Shown piece by piece: positions 45,345 through 56,949 of a stretch of DNA of 64,000 nucleotides (positions within the stretch are counted from its first letter, which is position 1; each line of letters opens with the position of its first letter). The notes beneath the pieces are model-generated. The model had not been told where the DNA came from. It saw nothing but the letters and a program-made list of their open reading frames with translations, and made no database searches. The stretch is from Lunularia cruciata (taxonomy: Eukaryota > Streptophyta > Marchantiopsida > Lunulariales > Lunulariaceae), in assembly GCA_948567375.1 (NCBI GenBank), contig OX419756.1, positions 12,777,001-12,841,000 on the forward strand. The letters are read 5' to 3'. The translations under genes were made by a program, and so were the position numbers.

Positions 45345-46500
45345 ATTCTGGTTTTTGATAGGACTGTTTTAGAGACCCATGTGACAGAGATAGAGCCTAG
45401 ATCTTTTTCTTTCCATATTTTATTGCGGCAGATGAGAGATAATCTATCCTCACAGGCACGATACTATCTTTTATCTTTTGTTTTACCAAAGTCAGATTGG
45501 ACTAGAGGTTTGTAGTTATCCTTGATGAAACGACACTATGAGCAAACTTAACATTCTCTTTTAATTGACTCGTCCATTCCTCAAGCTAGTAGATCACGAC
45601 TTTGCTCTTGTTCCGGCAAGGGTGCACGCTCTTGGATCCTAGCTTGGTCGTGCATTAGAGCATTCCCACTCGCACCAACTACTTTCTCTACAATGAATTT
45701 TTTTGCTTAGGTTTGGTCCATCCATTTGCATCTTCATTAGTCACTTGTGAGTGTGGTTCTACACTAGATGCAGCAACAGTCTATGACATAGTGTCCTTTT
45801 GGAGGATAGATGATAGCTACCCATGATGCTATTAGGGACATGGTGTTTGCTACGGCACGAGAGAGTGGATACCTGGCTTGGAGGGACTGTTGTATACTTT
45901 GTAGACAACAGGTGTCAGGGTAGACTTATACTTGGTCGGAGATGATCAGGTGATAGTAATGGATGTCTTGGTTACGGACCCTATTTGGGATACAGTTCGG
46001 AGGGAGTGATTACCCATTCCCTTGGATGGGCGGCGAGTGCAGCAATAGGTCACAAGGTCTCCAAGTCTAGGGGTATGCAGCAAGGTCACCTCTTTGTTCC
46101 TCTAGCCTTGGAGTGATATGGAGTGATGGACACGACGTTCAGTATATTTGTTAGGGAGTGCACGAGAGTTTATCATGTTAGGCGCCAAGGATACCGTTCT
46201 CACTCTCGTACTTTGTAGCATATTTTAGATAGCATCTGTCCATTGCTCTATGGAGAGTAGTGGCTAGTGCAATCCATAGGAGAGCAATCACCTTAGGTGA
46301 TGTTTATTCGGTTGCTCCAATTGTTTGGAGACATGATGATTTGTATAACTTGGGTATCTTAGATGCGATGGTGCAGATTTCTCATATAGACTCTATTGGA
46401 GCTTAGTTCCGTACCTTTTTTCGCCTATCCCTTGTACGGGCTTGATGGGTCTTCCCATCCTTCATTTTGTCTACGCAGCCTGCTTCTCCCCCTTTTACGT
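45345..46500 (+). mobile_element. non-LTR retrotransposon L-D, 5'-truncated
   Basis: Starts in the thumb region (GTTTTAGAGACCCATGTGAC, as in L-A at about 5000). It covers the CCHC and RLE-like parts (GRKVSKYRG-like and LALE-like segments) with many breaks, and ends in an L tail at about 46405-46500. Just before it, 45281-45340 holds two copies of a ~28-bp unit, CCATGCTATTGTGA-TTA-CC, itself reminiscent of the tail start. Confidence 0.72.
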
Positions 46501-47935
46501 TTTGTCTTTGTTTGTACTTGATCTTGATCCATCCTTCTTGTTATCGAATGCTGTTGCCTTTTTTCATTTGTAGGAGAACTATTATGCTCGGGTTATGAAG
46601 TTGAGGGAAATTTGGTTGAGAAAGGTTTCATGTTGGGTGCAAGTGGTCACCCACTAAAGGATGTTATGTGTTGCACCCGTTTATCTATGACGTTCGACAG
46701 CGGAGGAAAGTGAATTCGGAATTCATCTTCTATTCAGGTTTTACGGGCCAGGAAGCCCCGCATAAGCGATATTTCCAACAGTATTCGGGGCATTCCGCCG
46801 TAATTTCAAATCCTGATTCGGGGTATAGTGGTTAAGTCCAAATGAAGGAGAAGGGCGTTACCAGCTGTTGCATTAATCCTTCATTAAGGGCCCGGGACTA
46901 ATTTTTTCTATAGTGCAGCGCAGTTCCTGGGTAGTCTCAACTGTGAGCATTCAAAGCATTTTGGAGCCTCGTGATCAGACGACGATATGATGTATTTGTT
47001 GCACCAGAGAAACAGAGTCATCTCCTTCCACTTTCGAATAAACTCTCCGCTGTGTTAATAACCCCAACGAATTTAGCATGCTCGATCAACGTAAGACGGT
47101 AATGATCAGAAGGTTCGAATTAAACTTTACATGGGATGTCCGTTGTAATGATCGAGGTTCCAATCGTTCCGAACTTGAGATGAGACCTCACGAATTATAC
47201 ATCGTGGGCTGAACAGAACATCGACAACTGAACAACATAATTACTCGTGCGTAATAGATTTAATAGGGCAAAAGACCATACCTCGTGTTACGATGAAGAT
47301 TTATGAGTTTGCGCCTTTACAGTCCTGCAGCTGTAGGCGAACGCAAGATAGAAGCACTTGTCATCCCTTCACAAAATGTTGTCACCTCCATTTAAATCTA
47401 TATCGAAGTCCAGGCTTTCTTGTCAGGATTGTTTCGCAACAGGTACTCTCAATATGATCTATCCACCGATACAACTCTGCGATTTCATGCTCTCAACTGA
47501 GGAAAGTTGGGCGATTATTTTCCAGCAGCAGGCTAATCTGCACACATGGAGTACATAGAGTGTAGTGCAGGTGGAACCCGTTGTTGTTGATACTTAAAAG
47601 GATTACTTAATCTGACCATTCCAGAAATCCTGGGCATATCTGGAATTAATCCCTACAGCAAGATCTCGGGTACGATTTATTTCGAGAAATCGGCACCTCT
47701 TCATCTCTTGGCCGACAGATTTTGACTAGAATCTCCGGCTCGCCACAAGAATATCAAACGTCTGCTCGTAGATCTAATTACCGAGGTCAATGCTGCAATC
47801 TACGGAGGCCTTCTCAACAATCACGGAAAGAGTGAGATAGGGAATATTATCTCTTTCAGAAACATCGGTTTCACAAAATCCACATGAGAGATATAGTGAA
47901 GCGGACTGCAGGAGGCTCTTTCTGAAAATAAACAT
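46501..47935. other. CpG-retaining unique-looking DNA
   Basis: No transposon domain is recognisable. CpG dinucleotides are visibly more frequent than in the surrounding elements. A hairpin with GGGTGCAA/TTGCACCC arms lies at 46635-46678. Short frames such as 47358-47558 match nothing I know. This may be original host sequence. Confidence 0.4.
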
Positions 47936-48031
47936 CGGGCTTAGCCCCATGTTACTTTTTTTTTCTCTCCCTTGTACGGCTTGATGGGGTCTTCCCATCC
48001 TTTGTTTTTTCTAAGCGGTCGCCTCTTTCTC
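47936..48031 (+). mobile_element. tail-only L insertion (96 bp) with target duplication
   Basis: CGGGCTTAGCCCCATGTTAC to the TCGCCTCTTTCTC end, the L tail alone. Flanks AAAATAAACAT (47925-47935) and AAAATAATGAT (48032-48042) agree at 9 of 11 positions. It interrupts the CpG-retaining region. Confidence 0.72.
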
Positions 48032-48137
48032 AAAATAATGATATTCAAGAGTTCCACACAATCATGCATGCAGAGCTGAAGCCCGGTCGGTGACAGTTTT
48101 CCCTGTTGAAGACAATTACACGATCATGACGTTCGCG

Positions 48138-48500
48138 TTACGCATCACCATAGAAATTATCTTCTTCCAACAGAAAATGAAGTGGCGTAGGAATAGATAA
48201 CCTTGATCCTACATCGAATGTGCCCTTTCGACGAGGTAGGATCACAGTAGTGCGTTTAAAACAGAGCTTTTTCACATCCCCTAAATATACCGTACTGTCA
48301 AGCCTTTTCTTACGGGTATCCATTAAATTCTTTACGGGCAAGTACACGGGGTACTCTAACTTTGTGAAGTGTCTTTGCCCTAAGCGGCCGTAAAATATTT
48401 CTGGATCATGAGTTTTGTGACCCGGAGTGTTATAGGGGTTACAGAGTTTACCGTAAAGTCTTAATATTAATGCATAGATTTTAATTAGAGTCATTAACAA
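48138..48500 (-). other. uncharacterised 120-codon open frame
   Basis: Lies in the same CpG-retaining stretch. The product is basic and contains DVKKLCFKRTTVILPRRKGT. No family recognised. There is no splice or promoter evidence, and it may be chance. Confidence 0.2.
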
Positions 48501-48694
48501 TAATTTGAGTATGGAGGATAAGTGTCATTTGTTTATGACATGAGTCATTGTTCACCGTACCATTTCCACCAAATTCTCATAGACAGAAGAGAATCGACAG
48601 GAGAAGGGAGGGGAGAATTTATATTGCGTTCTCATAAGAAAATCGGAGAGCATTCTGAAAAGACAATCAGACAAAGAACCGAAACGAGAGTGGC

Positions 48695-49622
48695 AAAGAG
48701 CAACGAAACTAGGGTGAAGGGTGGGAAGAGCTTGTACAAGAGAGAGATGAAAAAGGTAAAATGGGGCTAAACCTCAATAGAGTCTACACAAGAAAGTTGC
48801 CCCATTGCACCTAAGATATCTGAGTTATGCAAGTCGTGTGGTCTACAAGCAACTGGAGCATCCGATGAATGCTCTCCTCTGGATTGCACCAACCATTGCC
48901 CTATGTAGAGCAATGGACACACATTATCTAAAATATACTACAAAATATGAGAGTGAGAGTGGTACCCCTGGCGCCTAACATGATAAGTTCTTGTGCACTC
49001 CATGACGAATGTGTCCATTGCTCCATATAACTCCAAGGCTAGAGGAACAAAGAGGTGACCTTGCTGCATGCCCTTATACTTGGACACCTTGCAACCTATT
49101 GCTGCACTCGCTGCCCATCCAAGGGGATAGGTAATTACTTCCTTCAAAACTATATCTCTTGTAGGGTATGTAACCATGACATCCGCTATTGTCACCTGAT
49201 CATCTCAAACCAAGTATAAGTCTGCCCTAACACATGTTGTCTACAAAGCATACAAATGCTCCCTCCAAGCCAAGTATCCACTCTCTCATGCCATAGCAAA
49301 CACTATGTCCCTAATAGCATCATAGGTAGCTATCCTTTGTCCTCCAAAAGGACACCATGTCATATGGACCACTATTGCATCTAGTGTAAAACCACACTCA
49401 CAAGTGAGTAATGAAGATGTAGATGGGTGGACCAAACCTAGGCAAAACCTCATCGTTGTAGAGAAAGTAGCCAATGCAAGTTGGAATGCCCCAATGCACA
49501 ATCAAGCTAGGATCCACAAGCCTGCACCCTTGTCGAGCAAGAGTGAAGACGTGCTCTAGTAGCCTGAGGAATAGACGAATCAATTAAGAGAAAATGTAGC
49601 ATATGGTTACATTGTCGCTCTA
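48695..49622 (-). mobile_element. non-LTR retrotransposon L-E, 5'-truncated
   Basis: Minus strand. The frame 49286-49501 has LLTCECGFTLDAIVVHMTWC (CCHC) and TYDAIRDIVFAMA. The frame 48938-49195 has ASAAIGCKVSKYKGMQQGHL and LALELYGAMDT. It ends at the left in a degenerate tail (about 48695-48785). The right end at about 49622 is a 5' truncation, abutting a 115-bp purine-rich stretch. Confidence 0.75.
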
Positions 49623-51191
49623 TCAAGAGGTGTAAAATAGGAAAGAAAGAAGGGAGAGGAGAAGAGATTGTTTGGAAGGAGAAAGGACAAGATGGGACAT
49701 AGAGAAAGGAAGAGATTGGATGGACAGAAGGGAAGAGAAGGGAGAATATATTAGAAACCTTAGCTAGACTTCAACAAAATCTCATGAGCCAAGTAATCCC
49801 CTTCAAAACTTCCCACCTTCAAGTGAAACCATAGAAAAAACTAGCAATCCCCTTCAATTCATTTCAAGGGCAAGTCAATTTTTAGTTAAGGATGCTTGAA
49901 TTGCTCAAATTGAAGCTTTGCTCAAATTTTAAATTTCACAAAACAAAACTTTTATATAAATTTTGATGATGTTATAACTTTATAACAATGAGTTACAAAA
50001 CCTCCCTACAATCTCTCTAATCTAGTGGATGCACTCAGGCATAATTTCTCTAGAGTCAAAACCATATGGGAATTTACATAACTATAATCTTCAAGCTTCA
50101 GTTTTTACATATTGATCCAATTCAATTAATCAGTTCAATCCAATTCTAGGAGGCGAGGATGTGAGAACTATAGAAGTTACTTGTGAGAGAAAGAACAAGT
50201 TAATTCATAGAAAATACACAACCAACATGGCAAATATCACACATTATCATGGACCTTATTTCCAACTACCAAAAGACCAGAATCCTTGTTGAATAAACCT
50301 GGGTCTGTTTGGATATAATAGCTAATTTGGTCTGACTCAACACTCATTATTCAAAAAAATAATTTAAAAAGAGCTAGAATATCCATAGTTCACAATTTTA
50401 TTATATTGAAGTATACTCAAAGAATTTACAAAACATATTACTTTTCATAACTATATGAAAACTATTGTGAATTTCCATAGATCTTAAATATCTTAAACTC
50501 CCTTCCTAACTATCATGCATTGAAAAATATTTTTTCTTCATTTTGAAAAACTTGAAATCTTGATCTCTTAATCAATTCAACAAGCTGAAAAACCTGAACC
50601 CCAAAGCCTTTTCTCAAATCCTTAATCTGCAATCCACTCTCTCCATCTCCAATCTGTTTCCAATCTCCACTCTCATGCACTTTTGTCTCAATTTGAAATC
50701 CAATTATTGAGAATCACCGACCAGCATAATCAAAGTTTGCTAATGTACTCAGTCCATTATCTTCATCATCCCTAATCCGGAAGCTTGATCACCATAATCA
50801 GAACCTCATTCATTGTCCAAATTTCACAATACTTCAACAATTGTAGTGTCAAATAAATTTGTCCACAACTACATTGCTTGATATCACCCACCTTCTTAAG
50901 TTGCACTCCTAGAGAAAAATAAAGAATCATTAATGACCCTGCAATGTAAAAATCATGCCACTTTAAAGAAAGAACTTCAAAAATCCAACACAAGTAGACA
51001 AGCCACACCACTTAAAAATCAAGAACCACTAATCCTTCACAAGTAGCCATATATACACCATGTGACATGCAAGTAGGCACATAAAAAATTCCAATTAATA
51101 TGCAAGTGGACGCATGAATGGAAACTAATAAGTAGGGAAAATCCAAGTACAAGAAACTAGTATGGGAATTTAAAGTACAAGAAACAATGAA
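49623..51191. other. unassigned AT-rich DNA
   Basis: Starts with a purine-rich strand (about 49628-49745), then A-rich sequence. The short minus-strand frames at 50772-51197 look like chance. Nothing else recognised. Confidence 0.45.
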
Positions 51192-51960
51192 ATTCAAATG
51201 ATTGTAACTCCTTCTCTAGATCCCATTTTGCCACAATATTGATGTTTATGGAAAGCTCTTAAGAAGGTGTTTCAAGATGAAGCATACTCCATTCGTATCA
51301 CTATTTTACAAAAAAATAAACCTCAATATGAACTGCAAGAATTCAACCATGTGAAATCAAATTTGGGAAATAGAGAAAATCAAATGGTTGTAAATTCTTC
51401 TTTAAATATTTGCATGCCATGATCTTGGTGTCTACAAAAAGCTCTTGACAAGGCACTTCCAATGAGATGAAGCATGCCTTGTTTGGACCTATATCCATAG
51501 AGAATTCAGCCATAACATGAACTGCATGAATTCAACTACAAGAATCAAGTGTGGAAAATTGAGTACCAGAAACATGGAAAATCAAATAATCATAACTTCT
51601 TTGCAAACCCTCTATTTGCCATAATCTTAGTGTTGATGGAAAGCTCTTGAGAAGGCACTTTTAATAAGATTAAGCAAACCCCATTTGGACTAGTATCCAT
51701 ATAGGAATCAGCCCCAATGGGAACTACAAGAATTCAACTATGTGAATTCCAAGTACAAGAATCATGAAATAGGAATAAAACTCAAGAAACATAGAATATC
51801 AAATGGTCCTACTTCTTCTCTAGATCTCTATTTGCCACAACCTTGGTATCTACAAAAAGCTCTTTAGAAGGCATTTCCAACAAGATGAAGCACACCTTGT
51901 TTGGAGTATCCAAGGGGAAGTCAGTCCCAATGCAAACTACTCCTACCCTTAGTTAGTAGA
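51192..51960 (+). repeat. imperfect tandem array, four units of about 190-215 bp
   Basis: Units begin at about 51192, 51379, 51581 and 51798 with ATCAAATGGTTGTAA-like sequence. Each then has a CTCTAGATC-TTTGCCA segment, a GAAAGCTCTT-GAAGGCA segment, an AAGATGAAGCA segment and an ATGAACTGCAAGAATTCAA segment. Units are diverged. It could be a satellite remnant or a tandem repeat from an element leader. Confidence 0.65.
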
Positions 51961-52174
51961 TCAACTCATAGATAAGCCCATATGAGTTAAATTTAACATA
52001 ATATGCATTATAAAACATCAATAAATTATATTGAATATTTTCAATGAGTAAGTAATCCACTTCACAACATGCATTCCCTCTTGACTTACACATTGCTAAG
52101 ATGTGCAAAAAAAAATCAAGTCAAACTGTACTGCATCACTCATGTTCTTCATCAAATTGATCTCTGGTAGCCTT

Positions 52175-52580
52175 TCAATTACCTAGTGCATAGCCCTTTA
52201 TGTTAGGGAAGGCTATACTTATTGGTCTTGGCTACAAAAGACCAATTTGAAGTGGTATCCATTTCAGATCCAAATATCTCTAGGGGTGGTTCTACATATC
52301 CCATCACATATGGGAAGCTCTATTGTTAAATTGAGCCTAATCACTTGACTAATAGCTCTATGGTAAGAACTTAGGCCATTGCAATAATACTAAAGTCATT
52401 TGATGTGCTAGTTGGTAGAGTAGTGTTATATCCCATGGGGTTTAATATTGACAACTATGAGGAGAAAACTTCATATAGGCCAAGTTGGAAGTTAGGTGAG
52501 ATATGTATGTTACCTACCAATGTGCTTTAGTAGTGGTAGTCTTGGCTCACTACAATCAGGGACTATGGTATCAATTTCAA
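52175..52580 (+). pseudogene. aspartic protease of C2
   Basis: A PFMLGKAILIGLG stretch at about 52200 follows the position of the active site, whose Asp codon is lost. FQIQISLG and the closing FDVLVGRVVLYPMGFNIDNY (about 52400-52465) match C1. Stops are present. Confidence 0.62.
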
Positions 52581-52884
52581 CTTTCAATGGTTTTGTTACT
52601 TGACTTGGTGACTTCTTGGAAGAGAACACTCATGTACCCTAGTACTAGTGAACATCACTCAAAATTGAAGTACAAGTGAGGTTGTTCTATCAACCTTGGA
52701 TGTTCCATTGTGGAGTTTTGAGGAAGCATTATAACAATATACAAATCAATTGGTACAACAGACTTGGAGTAGAGTCTTTGTACTACTAGGAGACCAATTT
52801 GTGGATGAGCCTCCAGAGTCTACTATCTTGTTACATTTTGATACCATACATATTACTTGGTAGTATCCACTAAAGAAAGTATGC

Positions 52885-53320
52885 CTATTGGACTTTTTTG
52901 GGTGAATTAACACTAGACTAATTGTGGTACTACAAGTAGGTATATGGGTCAAAGTTACTTGTATGTGGAGAGAGATGAGATTGCTAAGCAAGTCTCTTTA
53001 CATCATGTGGTAGCACACTTATCTTGTATGCCTATCAAATATGCTTATCTATGTAGCCTATCAAATATCTTGAGTTATTATTGATATTAACAGTCAAGGG
53101 TTACCAAAAGACCATACCAATAGATACTTCCTTGTTGGGATGTAAGATCTAAAGATATACTTGTGCTGGCCAAGGTCAAGGTTTTTAAGATCCTTGTTTT
53201 GGTGTGATTTGGGAGAATTTATATATCCTTCAACATCTCCAAGTTCATCAAGTTATTTATCCAACTTACATTTTGGAAAATATCCCTTTGATAGGTGATT
53301 TCATACACATGTAATGGTGA
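52885..53320 (+). pseudogene. C5 DNA methyltransferase N-terminal half of C2
   Basis: Motif I LLDFFG at 52885-52902 (next Gly codon now TGA), then INTRLIVVLQVGI. Motif II YLYVERDEIAKQVSLHH lies from 52956, and a GLPKDHT segment follows. The motif IV segment carrying the catalytic Cys is deleted relative to C1, and reading resumes at CAGQGQGF. Motif VI reads YILENIPLIGD at 53267-53299, with the ENV-loop Glu and Asn intact. The D1 LTR then cuts the frame at 53321. ILENIP here against ILETV in C1 shows the two copies decayed independently from a common coding ancestor. Confidence 0.75.
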
Positions 53321-54525
53321 TGTGGTGCCTACATTTTTTGTTTTTTTTTTAAGTTTTAAAGAAGAAGTTCATTGGTTAAGCCAAAGGAGGGCTACATGGG
53401 GAAGAAATGTGAAGAATCAAGTGTTTGGCATAAACCCAAAGTTGACCTCAGGTCAAGTCTAAAGGACCCAAGTTGGACAAGATAAAATACAAAGACAAGG
53501 ACTTTGTATTGGGTACCGTGACCTGATTCAAAGACCCTATAACAAACTTCTTTGGGTTTTGCCAATGAACAAAGCACACAAGAAGAAAGTGACTACCTCA
53601 GGCCCAAGATATTCTTGAAAGTGATAGGAAACAACTTTGAAGAATCAGTGAGTGGCGTGGAGCAATGACTGAAGAATGACCAATCAGCAAAGGACTATAA
53701 AATCAAGATTTCCATGAGGAAGCACTACAATGTGCAGACGTTATCTTATTCCTATTCAGAGTCGACCCAAAGCAATGAGAATTTTGAATGCGCAAGAGGG
53801 GTGGGTTAGAATCTTGAGTACATCTTTCACAAGAAGAGAGTGAGGAAGCACACAATGGCCACAAAAGTGAGTAGGTAGAGTGATGCAAGGGGTCTTGCAA
53901 TGCATAGATTGGATGTAGTGGCAAGGATTGAGGTCTTATCAAGACCTTACATCACTCTTTTGGCCTAGAACTAGAATTTTAGCTTTCCAAGTTTCATGGC
54001 AGAGATTGCCGCAAGTGATTGCAAGGATGGGCCAAAGCACAAAGAGAAGAGAGGGAATCCAACTTGATGGATTGAGTCGGATTGGAGATTAGTCATGGGT
54101 AGAGAAGCAAGAGAGGGAGGGGGTACCACCTTGGAAGTGTGATGCATCAGAAGAAACTGCCAAGGTTAGGAATTCCTTTAATCAACCGCCCACAAAGAAC
54201 AGGTATAAGGTGGATAGTTATAGAGACGCAATGCAGATAGTGATTGTGAGTGCAAAGATGGCTATGTTCAAGCCATAGCAAACCACCTATGTCATGATGC
54301 ATCATATAGTCTTCTTTCATCAGATGTTTGCAAGAGAAGTGGTGGATTGGGCAAAGTGTCTGCACCAGTGGGTGTGGCATATGATTACGGGTTGGAGAAT
54401 GGATATACAACCACATCACTTTATACCCTTTGCAACTCACTTCTATGTTGGGCTGAATCTGCTGACTTCAAAGAAGAGTAGTCAAATGCAGTCTATGAGC
54501 CGGCCTGTCTCTCACTCAAGATGAA

Positions 54526-55139
54526 CCACTGATGGCTATTACGGTAGCGCACCATGGACTAAGAAGGCAAGGAACCCCAACTCCATCATACTCCTCCAAG
54601 GCTAACACTCCAAGACTCAATACATTGCTCACTAGAGAACTCAATGAGAGAGAGATAGTTGCAAATGAAAGGATGATGAGTACCTCCTCACCCCTTGTTT
54701 TTATACTTGTGAAATAGTTACGTACCAAAGTTACTAATTACCATAGTAACTCAAGTTACTAGACTAAAAGTCAAGTAAAGTCAAAAAGTAGAAAGGAATA
54801 TCCATTCACATGGGCATATTCCACAAAGCATGTGATCTTATCTTCATCCAACCACTAAGTCAAGTATTCCTTCACATGGGCTATCCTTGGACTATAGAAG
54901 AATCCAAAACAAAAAGACTTGCAGGCCCAAGAGTTCTCAACTCTTTCCTCAAAGCCAAACACCTAGGAATAATACCAAGTCAACACACTAGAATCCAAAA
55001 TAGTGGTGCTCATCTTTTCCACTTCCTCTAAAGTAAGGTCCCCTCTATCTTAACTATGACTAAATTTAGCTGATCATGACTAATGTAGAACCATCCTTTA
55101 TCTCTATATAAATAAATATCTCTCAAGTACTTGTAATAC
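54526..55139 (-). repeat. possible nested solo LTR or promoter unit in D1 LTR
   Basis: On the minus strand this stretch reads like an LTR: a TATATAG at about 55105, a second TATAAAAACA at about 54700, CTCTCTCTCATTGAG downstream, and an end TACCGTAATAGCCATCA. It has no counterpart in the 1.9 kb solo LTR. No target duplication could be fixed, so this is tentative. Confidence 0.3.
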
Positions 55140-55899
55140 CAAGCTAAATATCACAATACCACACACATGCACAAATGGGTGTTACTGGTCTCACTTTCAT
55201 CCAGATTTGCACAAAAAGGCAGATACAAATGAACAATATTACATAAAGCGGGTTCACAAAGGAGATGAGTATTACATGAAGAGTGGGAAGGAAAGGATCA
55301 TGGTAGTGGAAATCCCCAAGCCAAGAAAGACAAGTAGGCCCAAAGGACATGGCGTCAATATAGATGCAAAAGGTCCAAAAGCCTAATCCAAAGTCAATGT
55401 TGATAAAAGTGAAGAAGCGGATGCCAAAGGAGAAATCAAGAGGAGAAACCAAGTCAAAGGGAGAAGCCTGGAAAGGAGTGGAAGAATTCACACAATGGAG
55501 TGAGGAATCAAGCAGTGGTAGTGACGGAGAAGCTTAAGTTCAACAAACAAGAGGAAGAGTTGTGGAATCTGCGAAGACAAGTCCTGAGGTGTCAACAGTC
55601 AAGCAAGGGCGTGAGAAGGAAGAAGAAGGTGTCTTGGTGTGTCCAAGAGGTTCTAGGGGGAAGAGAAGTGCTCAAATAGTTGATGTGTACCAAGTTAGGT
55701 TACCACCAAGGTGGAGGAGAGCTTGGATGAAGAAACTTTGAAGATACAAAGATCGTATCTTTGGGGTAAGGCACTAGTGGAGGAGTTACCCACCAAGGGT
55801 GAAGATGTAGAGCCAATGACAGGTAGTATGATGGAGTGGAGTATCTATCAAAGGTGGTATGTCTCTTATTGGTGTTTTTGCATCAAAAGAAAGCAGAGA

Positions 55900-56949
55900 T
55901 GGTGAGTGCTAACTTGGATGTGAAGGATGAGTTAGCAGTCATGACAAAGTGGAGTATAGAGACCTCATTGTTGAGAAGTATGCTAACGTGAGTAGAAATG
56001 GAAGCTGAAGAAGTTCAGGTGGAGGAAATTTTGTGGGGTAAACACTCAAAAGCAATGAGGGAGGATTTGGTGTAGTGTAGGGAGGAAATGAAGGAGAAGA
56101 CAATATTGGTTGAAGTGTTGAAGGGTGAAATTGTTGATGCACCAGTGGAGATGGTACATTCAAAGGCGAGTGTATTAGTGATGGGGTGGGAGTTGGAGAG
56201 TATAAGGAAGAAAGCGGCCAATAAAGATCAAGCCTGGTAGCAGGAGTTAATAGAGCATAGTCAAGAGGAAGAACAATTGCAAGGATTGTTGAGAGTAGCG
56301 GAAGATCAACTCATGTTGAATCAATAAGAGAAGGAAGCAATGAAGGCTGAGTTTGAGGACAAGTTGACAATGTATCACAACGAGCTGGAAGAGGAGAGAA
56401 AGAAAGAGAAGGTAGAGCCAATTGCGGAATTGGATGCAGTGGGAGTAGTGGTAAACAAGATAAAGGTGTTGCTTAGCACAAAGGTTCAAGTGAAGTTAGA
56501 AGAAGCTAGACTGCACAAGTTGAAGTTGTTGGTGCAAGAGACGAGGAAGAGAAAAGCAAAGGACACAGAGTTGAATAATCAGTTGATTCATCTATTAGAT
56601 CATGTAGATAGGAAGATGTTAGAGGTAGGGAACAATGTTTATCTTTGATTAGATCTTGTCAGAACAAACTTGGATAGACTTTGTAGTGAGGGAAGATTAG
56701 AAAGGAAGTACAAAGTAGCAAAAGTAGGAGTGCAGGTGTCTTTGGATTGATTATTTGAGATGTAAGATAAGAATGGGTCAAAAGAAAATGATGTAGGACA
56801 AGTAGAGAGGAGTGCAATTGTAGTTTTTTGTGAAGAGATAGTAGAACTTGTGGAGGAGGTAGCAAAATTATTTAGACTTGAAGAAGGAGAAATGCTTGAA
56901 AGAACATTGCCTTTAGAAGCCAAAGTTGAGGTTGACATCGGATCGGATT
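55900..56949 (+). pseudogene. coiled-coil ORF inside D1 5' LTR
   Basis: One frame of about 350 codons runs from near 55900 to TAG at 56949 with only a handful of in-frame stops. The product is rich in Glu, Lys and Leu with heptad-like stretches (MKAEFEDKLTMYHNELEEER, VKLEEARLHKLKLLVQETRK; open part 56340-56648). Its C-terminal ~85 residues match the ORF in the D solo LTR at 31300-31557, with the same stop. Coding sequence in an LTR is unusual. It may be a captured host gene fragment or an element protein. Function unknown. Confidence 0.45.

Larger units (their letters stand above)
52140..53320 (+). mobile_element. fragment C2 of the methyltransferase-bearing element
   Basis: Plus-strand homologue of C1 from protease through the first half of the methyltransferase. 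It is cut at 53320 by the D1 LTR; the rest should resume beyond D1, outside the window. The left limit is not sharp. Confidence 0.72.

Noticed and set aside
46635-46678. GGGTGCAA ... TTGCACCC hairpin suggestive of 5S rRNA or a Cassandra LTR
   Set aside because: Only the terminal motif is similar; the internal 5S promoter boxes are absent.
49628-49745. Purine-rich strand as a polypurine tract of an LTR element
   Set aside because: Much longer than a normal tract, with no LTR start beside it.
56639-56938. 99-codon minus-strand Ser/Thr-rich frame
   Set aside because: Antisense shadow of the Glu/Lys-rich LTR frame, whose codons give Ser/Leu/Phe on the other strand.
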